From: Candidatus Dadabacteria bacterium
GTDB lineage: Bacteria > J088
Assembly: GCA_003695505.1 (NCBI GenBank)
Contig: RFIY01000119.1
Span: 1-53,087, forward strand
Length of the DNA: 53,087 nucleotides
Direction: 5' to 3'
The position numbers and the translations under genes were made by a program. Under the pieces are notes generated by a model. It saw nothing but the letters and a program-made list of their open reading frames with translations, was not told where the DNA came from and searched no databases. Positions 15,514 to 23,696 of the stretch are shown here, one piece after another (within the stretch, counting starts at the first letter, position 1; each line of letters opens with the position of its first letter).

Positions 15514-16227
15514 ATGACTCGATATTCCGCCAGCTCCGCAGCGAATGACACGCCGACACGGCTGCTGCACACCGCCATCGCACTGTTTGCGGAACACGGC
15601 CTGCAAGCCGTGTCCCTGCGCGTCATCAACGAGCACGCCGGCAGCAAGAATGGTTCAGCCGTACAGTATCACTTCGGCAGCCGCGATGGCCTGCTCGAAG
15701 CGATCGTCGACTACCTCTGGACGGAGATCCTGCAACACACGATCGTGCGCCTCGATCGCCTTGAGACCTCGGACACGCCCCCGAGCGTTCGCGACATCGT
15801 CGAGGCCATTTTCGAACCCGCGCTGGCCTACAGTCTTCGCCCGGGCATCGGTCTGGCGGCGGCTCGATTGCTCCCTCGCGTGATCGAAGAAGCGCCACCA
15901 CAAATCCGGCACCGTTTCGCCGAGCGACTGACCGGCATACTCTCCCGTGCACAGATTCTGTTGATTCAGGCCGCTCCACAAGTGCCTGAATCGGTTCTGC
16001 GGCTGCGCCTTGCATTCGCGTTGATCAACGGACTTCATCTCGTAACCGATCTGCATGTGCTCTATGGTGCGGAAGATGTCGTGAACGATCCGGATACCCG
16101 CGTCCGTGTGTATGATCACTTCATTGCAACGATCGCGGCTGGACTGGCCGCGCCACCCGAAACGGATCCGCTCTTCCGTCGCCGACTGCACGCACAGACG
16201 CTGAGCGATCGAGACGCCATCCAGTGA
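15514..16227 (+). CDS. TetR-family transcriptional regulator
   Basis: The 237-residue protein has an N-terminal TetR-type DNA-binding domain: LLHTAIALFAEHGLQAVSLR leads into the helix-turn-helix and the recognition segment GSAVQYHFGSRDGLLEAIVDY. The C-terminal helical ligand domain (about 90-237) is too variable to suggest a ligand. GGAGG precedes the ATG by eight bases, and a TATACT -10 box lies just upstream (15494-15499). It is followed by the PCP_red mini-gene after 21 bases and probably shares its transcript. Its target is unknown; I saw no clear palindrome next to it. Confidence 0.9.
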   Translation: MTRYSASSAANDTPTRLLHTAIALFAEHGLQAVSLRVINEHAGSKNGSAVQYHFGSRDGLLEAIVDYLWTEILQHTIVRLDRLETSDTPPSVRDIVEAIFEPALAYSLRPGIGLAAARLLPRVIEEAPPQIRHRFAERLTGILSRAQILLIQAAPQVPESVLRLRLAFALINGLHLVTDLHVLYGAEDVVNDPDTRVRVYDHFIATIAAGLAAPPETDPLFRRRLHAQTLSDRDAIQ

Positions 16228-16248
16228 ATTCGAGTCAGGAGCAACATC

Positions 16249-16434
16249 ATGAGCAAGTCCATCCGCTGGACACCCGAAGCTGAAAAACGCCTCAAACGCG
16301 CCCCGTTCTTCGTGCGGCCCGTCATCCGCAAACGGGCGGAAGAAGCCGCACGCGAGCGCAACCTGGACGTCGTCGACGAAGCATTGCTCGATGAATTGAA
16401 ATCAGGCGCTCACAAAGGCGATTCGCCCGGCTGA
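16249..16434 (+). CDS. small stand-alone PCP_red-domain protein, 61 aa
   Basis: The sequence WTPEAEKRLKRAPFFVRPVI, followed by KRAEEAARERNLDVVDEALL, matches the short helical PCP_red domain. That domain is best known at the C-terminus of the B subunit of light-independent protochlorophyllide reductase (ChlB/BchB). Here it is alone and no photosynthesis gene is nearby. Stand-alone copies occur in non-photosynthetic bacteria with unknown function. CAGGAGC precedes the ATG by seven bases. It is 21 bases downstream of the TetR gene and convergent with the copper-monooxygenase-like gene. Confidence 0.8.
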   Translation: MSKSIRWTPEAEKRLKRAPFFVRPVIRKRAEEAARERNLDVVDEALLDELKSGAHKGDSPG

Positions 16435-16464
16435 ACCAATCTCGGCGCCGACCGCTCGGCCCCG

Positions 16465-17688
16465 TCAGGGAACGACGGGTTCCAGGGTCTTTTCATATTC
16501 GAAACACGCTGGTCCAGCCTCTGGCAGTGGTATGGGTTGCCCCGCTTCAGGCCAGGGACTCGACGCCGTCACCGGCTCACAACCGACAATCGCCCGATCG
16601 ATCAGCTCCTCGACCGGTATGCGCGAATTGAACGGATCCTCTGCAAGTTCGACGATGTCGCCAACCGTCAGCTCGCTGGGATATCCGACGCCCACAAAGA
16701 TACACATTTCATCGTCGGCGCTCGGACCGTCGGTCACCGTTCGATCTTCGCGATTACGGTAGTGACATGCCCAGTGAACGCCATCTCCGGCCCGCAATGT
16801 CCAGTCACCTGGTTCATAGAAGAGGATCGGTGGCGCATCCCAGTCAGGATTCACGAAAAACGGCGTCTCGCTTACCTCGCTGGTCGCCCGATCGTATTTG
16901 TTCATCGTAAAGCAGGCGCCTCGCGCATGTGAATGGCTCGAGATCGCGACCATTTCGATGTCGCGTTCGACCGCGCACGTCCACGACTCGATGCGCGCAG
17001 ATTGCCCAGGGATCTCGATCGGATCGCCAATCCCGTAGAAACCGGTCAGCACATGCTCTACTTCTGTTTGCGGTACCCGGTAAAAATTGACCGCGGCATT
17101 GACCAGGACATCTTTGTCGCCCGTATTGATGTAGTGGTGTTCCATGATCAGCGTCAGCGGCGCCACGGCCGGCACCGCAATACCATGCGGCAACCGGGCG
17201 ACCTGGTGCGTAATCTGGCTCGGATACACCGGATACGCCCCCTGCTCCATGATGTCGCCAAGCGCGGCGCAGTCCGTCTGCCCGAGTGGATGCCCGAGAT
17301 ACCTCGCACCGACATCCGTGCCGAAGTACGCATCAAGGACAGAAAACACGCCAACGTGAACGTTCATGTGATGGGTCCAGTCCGAGGTCCGACTTTCAAA
17401 ACCCCCAATCCAGACCAGTTTTTCGTCGCCCTGCGGTTCGAATCGAACGATATCGCACACCGTTGTTTCGCTGCCGGCCGGCACGACGTGCGGCGCCGAC
17501 GTGATCTGGTAGCCAAATTCGGGTTTCGGCAACGACACCCGCAAGTCTTCCGCGCCAGGTGGAACCGATGGATCGCGCGCTGTGTCATCGCGGCACCCCG
17601 CACCGGCACAAACGACCAGCAGAACAACCGCGACCGGAACCAGGTCTGCCCACACCGTCCGCCGGCTGTATTGATTAGCGCGTTTCAT
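16465..17688 (-). CDS. lipoprotein resembling copper type II, ascorbate-dependent monooxygenases
   Basis: The 407-residue product starts with a lipoprotein signal (hydrophobic run VPVAVVLLVV, lipobox AGAGC). It has the spaced copper-ligand-like motifs of the peptidylglycine monooxygenase / DBH fold: WTHHMNVHVG in the first domain, then LIMEHHYINTGD, SSHSHARGACF, and DDEMCIFVGVGYP with a late Met. The paired His motifs and Met fit the CuH and CuM sites. Such enzymes hydroxylate substrates in oxidising compartments; bacterial homologues are mostly uncharacterised. Eight or so Cys suggest disulfides. The start is ATG 17688; the longer open frame runs antisense into khpA and is not credible. Confidence 0.8.
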   Translation of the reverse strand: MKRANQYSRRTVWADLVPVAVVLLVVCAGAGCRDDTARDPSVPPGAEDLRVSLPKPEFGYQITSAPHVVPAGSETTVCDIVRFEPQGDEKLVWIGGFESRTSDWTHHMNVHVGVFSVLDAYFGTDVGARYLGHPLGQTDCAALGDIMEQGAYPVYPSQITHQVARLPHGIAVPAVAPLTLIMEHHYINTGDKDVLVNAAVNFYRVPQTEVEHVLTGFYGIGDPIEIPGQSARIESWTCAVERDIEMVAISSHSHARGACFTMNKYDRATSEVSETPFFVNPDWDAPPILFYEPGDWTLRAGDGVHWACHYRNREDRTVTDGPSADDEMCIFVGVGYPSELTVGDIVELAEDPFNSRIPVEELIDRAIVGCEPVTASSPWPEAGQPIPLPEAGPACFEYEKTLEPVVP

Positions 17689-17775
17689 CCCTAGACTCAA
17701 CCACAACGCACCAGCTGAGTCAAGTACAACGAATGGCCGTTCGTTTAAACGCCGATTTGATTTTGGCCCGCGGAC

Positions 17776-17804
17776 TTGACATCGCCCCATGGTCGGACTA
17801 TGAT
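17776..17804 (+). promoter_or_regulatory. strong sigma70-type promoter of khpA
   Basis: TTGACA (17776-17781), a 17-base spacer, and TATGAT (17799-17804) make a near-consensus promoter. Transcription would start near 17811, giving a leader of about 58 bases before the GTG at 17869. The leader contains an imperfect GC hairpin at about 17818-17846. Confidence 0.75.
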
Positions 17805-17868
17805 TGCACCTGACAGATGTCCTGGCCGGGGGCTGTGGCCCGGGACTTGTGCAGAGGAGGTGCGCACG

Positions 17869-18099
17869 GTGAAAGAGCTTGTGGAACTGATCGCGCGAAC
17901 GCTGGTTGACCACCCGGATCTGGTCGAGGTCAATGAAATCGACGGGGAAACCTCGAGCATCATCGAATTGCGCGTCGGCAAAGAGGACATTGGCAAGATC
18001 ATCGGACGACAGGGTGCACATGCCCGGGCCATCCGCACGCTCCTGGCTGCCGCCGGCGGCAAATACCGCAAACGATTTACCCTTGAGATCATCGACTGA
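17869..18099 (+). CDS. khpA: KH-domain RNA-binding protein KhpA
   Basis: The 76-residue protein is a single KH domain: [20 protein letters not shown], then [20 protein letters not shown] with the RNA-gripping GRQG loop, and [14 protein letters not shown]. KhpA binds RNA, often together with KhpB/Jag, and affects cell division and elongation in Firmicutes. In deltaproteobacteria it commonly appears as a short KH protein near rpsP-type genes, but not here. The GTG start is set by AGGAGG eight bases upstream. Its strong promoter suggests high expression. Confidence 0.9.
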   Translation: MKELVELIARTLVDHPDLVEVNEIDGETSSIIELRVGKEDIGKIIGRQGAHARAIRTLLAAAGGKYRKRFTLEIID

Positions 18100-18187
18100 C
18101 GCGCAAGACGTGCGCCACCGGACCCGAATCTCTTAGAATAATACGCAGTTTCCGTCCGTTGTTCACTCCTGCCAGGGGACTTGCGCT

Positions 18188-18778
18188 GTGAGCCGACGAC
18201 TATATTGCCCCAGTTGCGGCGTCGACGTCGAGACATTCGTCATGGTTCAGGGGGGCCAGGAGGTGCCGCACTGCAGCATCTGTGGTCTCGTGCTGGACGA
18301 CGACGAAGCGCCATCTGAAACTGGCACACCAGGACGTGCGGCTCTGGCATACGTCCTGATTGCGGAAGACAGCCCGCTGATTTGCAATGCCGTTGCCGAT
18401 ATGCTCGAATCGCAGCACATTGCAATGGAAGTCGGCCGGGCCGCGAATGGCGTGGAATTCGTGTCACAGGCCACGGCACGGTTTCGCCAGCAGGGCAAGC
18501 TCAGCCTGGCGATTCTCGACGTCGAAATGCCCATCATGAATGGTGTTCAGGCCGCCCGCAGCCTGCGTGACCTTGAACGCCAGCTCCACGTTCCCCGCAA
18601 GACACCCGTCCTGTTTTTTACCAGCCGAAAGATTGACGAACGATTCAAACAGATTCTCCAGCAACTGCAACCCTCGTCCTTCGTCAACAAGGGAACGAGT
18701 ACCGATCCCGAGCATCTTGCCCAACGCGTGCGCAAGGTCCTGTCTGTTCTGCTTCCAGGCAAAGTTCCGGCAGCCTGA
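18188..18778 (+). CDS. zinc-ribbon plus receiver-domain protein
   Basis: The 196-residue protein opens with a four-Cys zinc ribbon (YCPSCGVDVE, about 25 residues, then HCSICGLVLD) followed by a CheY-like receiver domain. The receiver shows AED at about 59-61, phospho-acceptor Asp in LAILDVEMPIMNG, the Ser/Thr switch in FFTSRK and the Lys in FVNKGTS. There is no output domain, so the protein likely acts by protein contact. The GTG at 18188 has AGGGG upstream, and a TAGAAT -10-like element lies at 18133-18138. It precedes the TPR lipoprotein gene by 35 bases. No kinase is adjacent. Confidence 0.85.
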   Translation: MSRRLYCPSCGVDVETFVMVQGGQEVPHCSICGLVLDDDEAPSETGTPGRAALAYVLIAEDSPLICNAVADMLESQHIAMEVGRAANGVEFVSQATARFRQQGKLSLAILDVEMPIMNGVQAARSLRDLERQLHVPRKTPVLFFTSRKIDERFKQILQQLQPSSFVNKGTSTDPEHLAQRVRKVLSVLLPGKVPAA

Positions 18779-18813
18779 ATCCGTTACAGAATATGCCGCA
18801 AGGACGCTTTCCC

Positions 18814-19902
18814 ATGCCGACGTGTTTGATCGCGCTGCTTCTGGTGCTGCTCAATGCGTGCGCCGGAGCTCCGCGTATCCCGGACACGCCGGAAGCACCA
18901 CCGGAGCACGGCGCGTTCGAGCGGGTATTGCGCATGGATCCCATCACGCTCAACAGCCCCCCGGACGGCATCCGCAACTGGGGACCTGCCGAATTTTTCG
19001 AGGCCGGCAATGACGCCTATGACGATGCCGACTGGCGGACGGCCGTCGCCTGGTATGACCGGATCATCCACGAGTACCCGGAACACGAACTGGTTCCGAG
19101 TGCACTGTTCAACGGCGGACTCGCACTCGAGCAACTCAACGACCTGGGACGCGCCGAGGCCTATTTCGCCGCGATCGTCGATCGGGCATCTGAGAGCGAA
19201 CTGGTGGCAAGCGCATTGTGGAATCTGGTCGAATTGCGGGAAAAGCGCGCGGCCTGGAGTGATGTTCTGCAGACCATCGCCCAGTTTCACGACCTCGACC
19301 TGAGCGATGACGAACGATTCGAACTTGAGGCGCGCGCCTGGATCGCCCGTGCCATCCTCAAGCCGACAGACGCCAACATCGACCGGCTCGAAGCGATCGC
19401 GGCGACATTTCAGGAACGTCTGCGCCGGGGTGCGCAGCTCGGACGGGATACGCTTGCGCGCCTGTACTGGACCGTCGGCGAAATCTGGCTGGGCCGCGCC
19501 CAGGCCGTAATCCCCGACCCGGACAGTCGGCACCTCGAGGACGACCTCGAAACCAAAGCGGCCGCGCTATTGCGTGCTCAGGACGCCTATTTGCGGACGG
19601 TTCGAGCTCTCGATCCGGTCTGGGCCACCGCCGCCGTATTCCGGATCGGCTTTGCCTATGAAAGTTTCTACGCGGACCTGATCAATTCACCAGCACCCTC
19701 CGCACTGAGTGAAGACGAACGAACCGTCTATCTCGAAGAAGTATACAAAACCCTCGCGCCAGTCAAGAAGAAAGCGGAAATGGCGTACGAACGCATCATT
19801 CGCTTCTCGCGGCAATACAGCATCATGAGCGACTGGGTACATCAGGCCGAGGAACGACTCAGTCGTCTGCAGGCCCTGGAACTGCCATCTCCCGGCGGAT
19901 AA
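18814..19902 (+). CDS. TPR lipoprotein
   Basis: The ATG at 18814 (MPTCLIALLLVLLNACAGAP) is preferred over ATG 18793 because AAGGA precedes it and the signal is compact. Lipobox LLNAC predicts a lipidated mature protein of about 350 residues. TPR-like helix pairs run through most of it (FEAGNDAYDDADWRTAVAWY, PSALFNGGLALEQLNDLGRA, VASALWNLVELREKRAAW). The C-terminus is a charged helix ending in QAEERLSRLQALELPSPGG. TPR lipoproteins of this kind scaffold envelope complexes. It is the first of the TPR genes in this region but is separated from the next by a 381-base gap. Confidence 0.78.
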   Translation: MPTCLIALLLVLLNACAGAPRIPDTPEAPPEHGAFERVLRMDPITLNSPPDGIRNWGPAEFFEAGNDAYDDADWRTAVAWYDRIIHEYPEHELVPSALFNGGLALEQLNDLGRAEAYFAAIVDRASESELVASALWNLVELREKRAAWSDVLQTIAQFHDLDLSDDERFELEARAWIARAILKPTDANIDRLEAIAATFQERLRRGAQLGRDTLARLYWTVGEIWLGRAQAVIPDPDSRHLEDDLETKAAALLRAQDAYLRTVRALDPVWATAAVFRIGFAYESFYADLINSPAPSALSEDERTVYLEEVYKTLAPVKKKAEMAYERIIRFSRQYSIMSDWVHQAEERLSRLQALELPSPGG

Positions 19903-20283
19903 CAGCCCGCCGAACCAGCCCCGGTGCCCCACCCGAGCGCCGGGTCCCGACGATAATTGGCACTCGCTACCCCGCCGCTCGACCGCGATGTTTTCCGCTG
20001 GCGGCGTGGTTACCCAGCCGCAATGACGATCACGACGGTGGGCGTGGCCACCACTTCGGCCCGCCCTGCGAATGGAGATTCCTGCGTTGCCTGTCGTGAC
20101 ATCGCTCAGGTTTGGCGCATTCGGCGGGTTTTTGATAGGATCGGTGTAGCGATATGCATCGCTCAGCGCCGCCTAAAACCTTGTTTTAGCGGCGTCTCCG
20201 GACGGGGAGTGCACCACTGTCCGGTTGACGGCGTTGCATAGGATCAACAACCGAGGTCACACCTGACAACCAGAGGAAACCGC
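19903..20283 (+). promoter_or_regulatory. long intergenic region with two adjacent hairpins, upstream of the exported coiled-coil gene
   Basis: There is no convincing gene in these 381 bases. Near the 3' end are two inverted repeats in a row: AGCGAT-ATGC-ATCGCT at 20148-20163, and CGCCGC-C-TAAAAC / GTTTTAGCGGCG at 20167-20194 (12 pairs, one bulge, 3-base loop). No T tract follows, so this is not a terminator on the plus strand. TAGGAT-like -10 elements occur at 20136-20141 and 20240-20245. The likely role is the promoter and leader of the four-gene TPR operon. A TGGCAC at 19958 lacks the matching downstream half of a sigma54 promoter. Confidence 0.45.
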
Positions 20284-21219
20284 ATGCCTGTTCAGATCGG
20301 CACCGTTACGCGGAACGCGCTTTTTCGGGCCCTGATCCCCACTCTTGTCGGCGTTGCCCTGTCGATACCCGTTACGATTCGGGCGCAAAATATCGATCTG
20401 GATCAGTTCGAGGAGATCGACACATCCGGGCAACCTCTTGCGCCGAAACCTCGAGCAAACAAGACAGGAAGCGGCACTTCAGCAGACCCAACGGCCGGCT
20501 GGGAAGAAGTCGCCCCGTCGGCAGCTCGACCCGCACGGCCTCCCGCAAACCGGATGGATACGGTTGACCTGAAGCCGTCCCCAACCGCGGCCGCGGCACC
20601 GAAGGCGACCCCTGTCGTGCCGCCCCAGGAACCGATCGCGACGCCGGCCGCGCGCTCCCGGGCAGGCGTCGATACGCGGGTGCGCACCCCTGCTGCAAAT
20701 ATTTCTCTCGACGCACGCTTTCAGGATCAGATTCGCGAACTGAACCGCGAAATCGCCACGCTCAAGGAGCGTGTCATCGAGGCGAAAAGCCGCCTGCTCT
20801 CCTACTCTCAAAAGGTCGCACAGGGCTTCGCATCGGGGACGCAACTGTACCTCAAGGTGGACAGCGGCCTGGGCAAGGACTTCATCATCGAGCGGCTCGA
20901 GTTCTATCTGGACGGACACCAGATCTATACACGCGAATTCGAACCGGGGGAAACGGTGGACGAGATCCTGGCATACAAGGGCAGCGTACTTCCCGGCCGC
21001 CACCGCATCGATGTTGAAGCGATTCTGCGCGGCGACGACGGTCTGCTCGACTTTGGACACAAGGCCCGGCTTCGGCTGGAATCTGGTGAATATTTCGCAG
21101 CCAACGAAGGCAAAGTCGTTGAGCTCGACCTCGTGCTGTTCGACCGCGGCGGGCTGTTCAAGGCCATCGAAACCCGGCCAGGCCTGAAGTTCGAGATCGT
21201 CGAACGCGACGTTTTCTGA
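20284..21219 (+). CDS. exported coiled-coil protein with C-terminal beta domain, head of the TPR operon
   Basis: The 311-residue protein has a signal peptide or N-terminal anchor (residues about 12-34, ending RAQ), then a long Pro/Ala/Thr-rich disordered stretch (about 45-140). A short coiled coil follows (DQIRELNREIATLKERVIEA), and then a compact beta-rich domain of about 110 residues: LYLKVDSGLGKDFIIERLEF, TREFEPGETVDEILAYKG, RHRIDVEAILRGDD. I know no firm family; proteins of this layout are often mislabelled dihydrolipoamide acetyltransferase because of the Pro/Ala linker. AGAGGAAA precedes the ATG. It is co-transcribed with the three TPR genes downstream, so it is probably part of the same periplasmic assembly. 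Confidence 0.72.
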   Translation: MPVQIGTVTRNALFRALIPTLVGVALSIPVTIRAQNIDLDQFEEIDTSGQPLAPKPRANKTGSGTSADPTAGWEEVAPSAARPARPPANRMDTVDLKPSPTAAAAPKATPVVPPQEPIATPAARSRAGVDTRVRTPAANISLDARFQDQIRELNREIATLKERVIEAKSRLLSYSQKVAQGFASGTQLYLKVDSGLGKDFIIERLEFYLDGHQIYTREFEPGETVDEILAYKGSVLPGRHRIDVEAILRGDDGLLDFGHKARLRLESGEYFAANEGKVVELDLVLFDRGGLFKAIETRPGLKFEIVERDVF

Positions 21220-21221
21220 AC

Positions 21222-23696
21222 TTGATCCCGGGACACCGGCCAACTTCCTGTCAGCGCCTGGCGAACCGTGTTCGCCCGGATCGGCGTGTGCGCGCACAGG
21301 GTCAAAGGGTCGCCATAGCGAGCCTGACACTGCTGCTCCTCGCGACGGGTGTGTTCGGCGGTTTCGGATCAGGACCGCAACACGCCGAGGCGGCCATTTC
21401 GGAACAGCGGCTGCAACGCCTGAACTTTTTTTACCGGTTTCAGCTCGGACGAAACTACTTCAACAGCGGAAGCTACCTGGAGGCAGCGGCGCATTTTCAC
21501 AGCCTGCTAGGACAATACGCATCGCTTCCGAGACCCCTGCAGCTTCAGCTCGACTACTACCTTGGCATTTCCTATCACGAAGCCGGATTATCGGATCGCG
21601 CGCGGCCCCATCTGAAGAAGGTGATTGCAACCGCGTTCATTCCGCAATTCGTCGTCGATGCGGCTGTGGCACAAATGGCAATCGATGCCGCGCGCGGCCA
21701 TGCGGACGAGGTGCAGAAGACATATGACCGGATCGCGGCGCGCAATTTTCCGCCAGACCTGCGCGTCCAGCTCGACTACGGTGCAATCCAGGCCAGATAC
21801 CGGCTCAAGGATTACCGCGGCGTGCGCGATCTGGCGCTACGACTGCCCCCGGGCACGCCAGAATACCCCCGGGGCATATTGCTGTCCGCGCTGTCGATGA
21901 TGGCGACGAAGCAGTACTCGGCGGCAGAGGAAGACCTCATGCGGCTGCTCAACGCTCCTGCCGAACTTGAGTCTGCAGGCATCGACAACCAGATACCGCG
22001 GCTGCAACTGATGCTGGCACAGGTTCGGTTTGACCGCGGAGATTACCGCCGCTGCCTTCAGACCCTCGATCAGATTCAGGCGCCGGAACTTGCTGCGGAT
22101 GTGCTGTATACGCGCGGCTGGGCGCAACTGATGCAACAGCGTTACGACACCGGGCTTGAGACGTTCGAGCGCCTCGTGCGAGACCATCCCGAGGACGAGC
22201 GCAGCGTAGAGGCGACGTTGCTGGGCGGATACACGTTGCTGAACCTTGCACGCTTCCCCGAGGCGTACGCCTACTTCGCCACGCTCGAAACCGAATACAG
22301 AAAGGCCGCCCGGGAATTGTCGCGTTTTCGCGGCGGGTTCAACTCAATCCGCTCGCTTGATCAGTTGCTACAGAGCAATGCCCGACTTGCAAAGGCGCCG
22401 ATCCCGCCTCAGATTCGTGACTGGATCTATCAGAGTCGCGATGTCCGCCTGGCCACCGGAGCACGGGATGAGGTCGCCGCGCTGGGCCGACTGATCGGGG
22501 ATCTGCTTCGTGACCTGAAGCGCATGCGTGTCGTCAGTGCCGGCTTCGGCTCATCGTTCGAAAACCCGGCGACCCTCGAACGGCTGTTGCGCAACGAAAG
22601 CGCGCTGCGGCTGACCGAAATTCGCTCGCGGATTCTGGAATTGATGATCAAGCCGGTACGAGAAGGGCTGCTGGCCTCGCAGACTGGCGAATACAACCTG
22701 ATCAATCAGGCACAAAGCACACGCAAGGAGGCCATCAAGGCGATTCGCACGGTGGCCAATCCCGTCAAGGAACGCGCAACGGCAATCCAGCGATCGCTGC
22801 GCAAAATCCAGCACTACCTGTATCTTGTCGCCGACAAGGAATTGTCAGGAACGCCCGATCCTGCCAGCCGGGATATCAGCGCAACAGTCGAATTGTCCCG
22901 GCCGGCGCTCGACATCCTCGACCAGCTTATGACGGATGAAGAGCGCATCGCCTTCGTGTTGCTCAAGGTCATGGAAGAAGAAGAGCGCCTCTGGTCGGTC
23001 ATCGCCGAAACGATTTCCATTGAACGCGGCGCAGCGGAACGCATTCTTCGCAAGCTTGGCCTGTGGGACTCCCAGGCCTACATCGACCGTCTGGAACTGC
23101 TTTACCGCTCGACCAGTGGCATCGAATCCATCCTCAACGACAATGGCGAGCTGCTGCTGGCAATTCAAACGGGGATCCTCGACGGCGTCATGCGCTATAC
23201 CGACACGATGAATGAAGATCTCGCGGACTTGCGGCAACAGCAGGGTGCCCTCTTTGCCGCCGCAGAGCAGGTACGCCTGCAGCGCGTTGATGTGGCCTGG
23301 GACGGCGAAGTACAGCGCCTGCGTGAAGCCGAAGCCCGGATGGCTGGCGGCAAACTCGACCTGGGATGGCGCATCAAGGAAGTCGAACACGAACTGATGA
23401 ACGACGTCCTGCGCGAGGAGCAGGATCGGCTGCGTGAACTGAATGCCTACTACGACAAGGTTCGCGATCAGGCAGAGGCCGCCGCGCGCGCGATCGATGT
23501 ACTGGATGAACGAATCAGATCTCAAATTGCCGGCTCGGTCCAGGGCGACCGAACGGTTGACCTGTCGAAGTCGCTCGAAATGATCTCGCGCGAACTCGAA
23601 CAGATGGAACGATTTGTCAACGAACTCAGTCGCGGATCGAAATCGATCCTCGAACGCGACAAAGAGTTGCAGTGGGTACCGGAGTACCAGCGATGA
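21222..23696 (+). CDS. large exported TPR and coiled-coil protein
   Basis: The frame starts at TTG 21222, two bases after the previous stop. An in-frame GTG at 21288 would give a more normal signal peptide (hydrophobic run ASLTLLLLATGVF, cleavage after HAEA), so the true start is open. The mature protein of about 770 residues has TPR helices in its first half (QLGRNYFNSGSYLEAAAHFH, DYYLGISYHEAGLSDRARPH, LYTRGWAQLMQQRYDTGLET). Its second half is long charged helices (RLREAEARMAGGKLDLGWRI, EEQDRLRELNAYYDKVRDQA). This suggests a rod-like periplasmic scaffold. The stop overlaps the next gene by ATGA. The family is not known to me. Confidence 0.78.
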   Translation: MIPGHRPTSCQRLANRVRPDRRVRAQGQRVAIASLTLLLLATGVFGGFGSGPQHAEAAISEQRLQRLNFFYRFQLGRNYFNSGSYLEAAAHFHSLLGQYASLPRPLQLQLDYYLGISYHEAGLSDRARPHLKKVIATAFIPQFVVDAAVAQMAIDAARGHADEVQKTYDRIAARNFPPDLRVQLDYGAIQARYRLKDYRGVRDLALRLPPGTPEYPRGILLSALSMMATKQYSAAEEDLMRLLNAPAELESAGIDNQIPRLQLMLAQVRFDRGDYRRCLQTLDQIQAPELAADVLYTRGWAQLMQQRYDTGLETFERLVRDHPEDERSVEATLLGGYTLLNLARFPEAYAYFATLETEYRKAARELSRFRGGFNSIRSLDQLLQSNARLAKAPIPPQIRDWIYQSRDVRLATGARDEVAALGRLIGDLLRDLKRMRVVSAGFGSSFENPATLERLLRNESALRLTEIRSRILELMIKPVREGLLASQTGEYNLINQAQSTRKEAIKAIRTVANPVKERATAIQRSLRKIQHYLYLVADKELSGTPDPASRDISATVELSRPALDILDQLMTDEERIAFVLLKVMEEEERLWSVIAETISIERGAAERILRKLGLWDSQAYIDRLELLYRSTSGIESILNDNGELLLAIQTGILDGVMRYTDTMNEDLADLRQQQGALFAAAEQVRLQRVDVAWDGEVQRLREAEARMAGGKLDLGWRIKEVEHELMNDVLREEQDRLRELNAYYDKVRDQAEAAARAIDVLDERIRSQIAGSVQGDRTVDLSKSLEMISRELEQMERFVNELSRGSKSILERDKELQWVPEYQR

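Noticed and set aside
19958-19973. TGGCAC resembling a sigma54 -24 element, of interest because an NtrC-type regulator is in the window
   Set aside because: The matching TTGC -12 element is missing at the required distance.
20167-20194. Hairpin considered as a terminator of the TPR lipoprotein gene
   Set aside because: It lies 265 bases after the stop and has no T tract, so a leader or operator role is likelier.
19957-20241. 94-codon plus-strand frame (TTG start) in the intergenic region before 20284
   Set aside because: It has no ribosome site and no recognisable motif, and it spans two perfect hairpins. It is more likely leader sequence.
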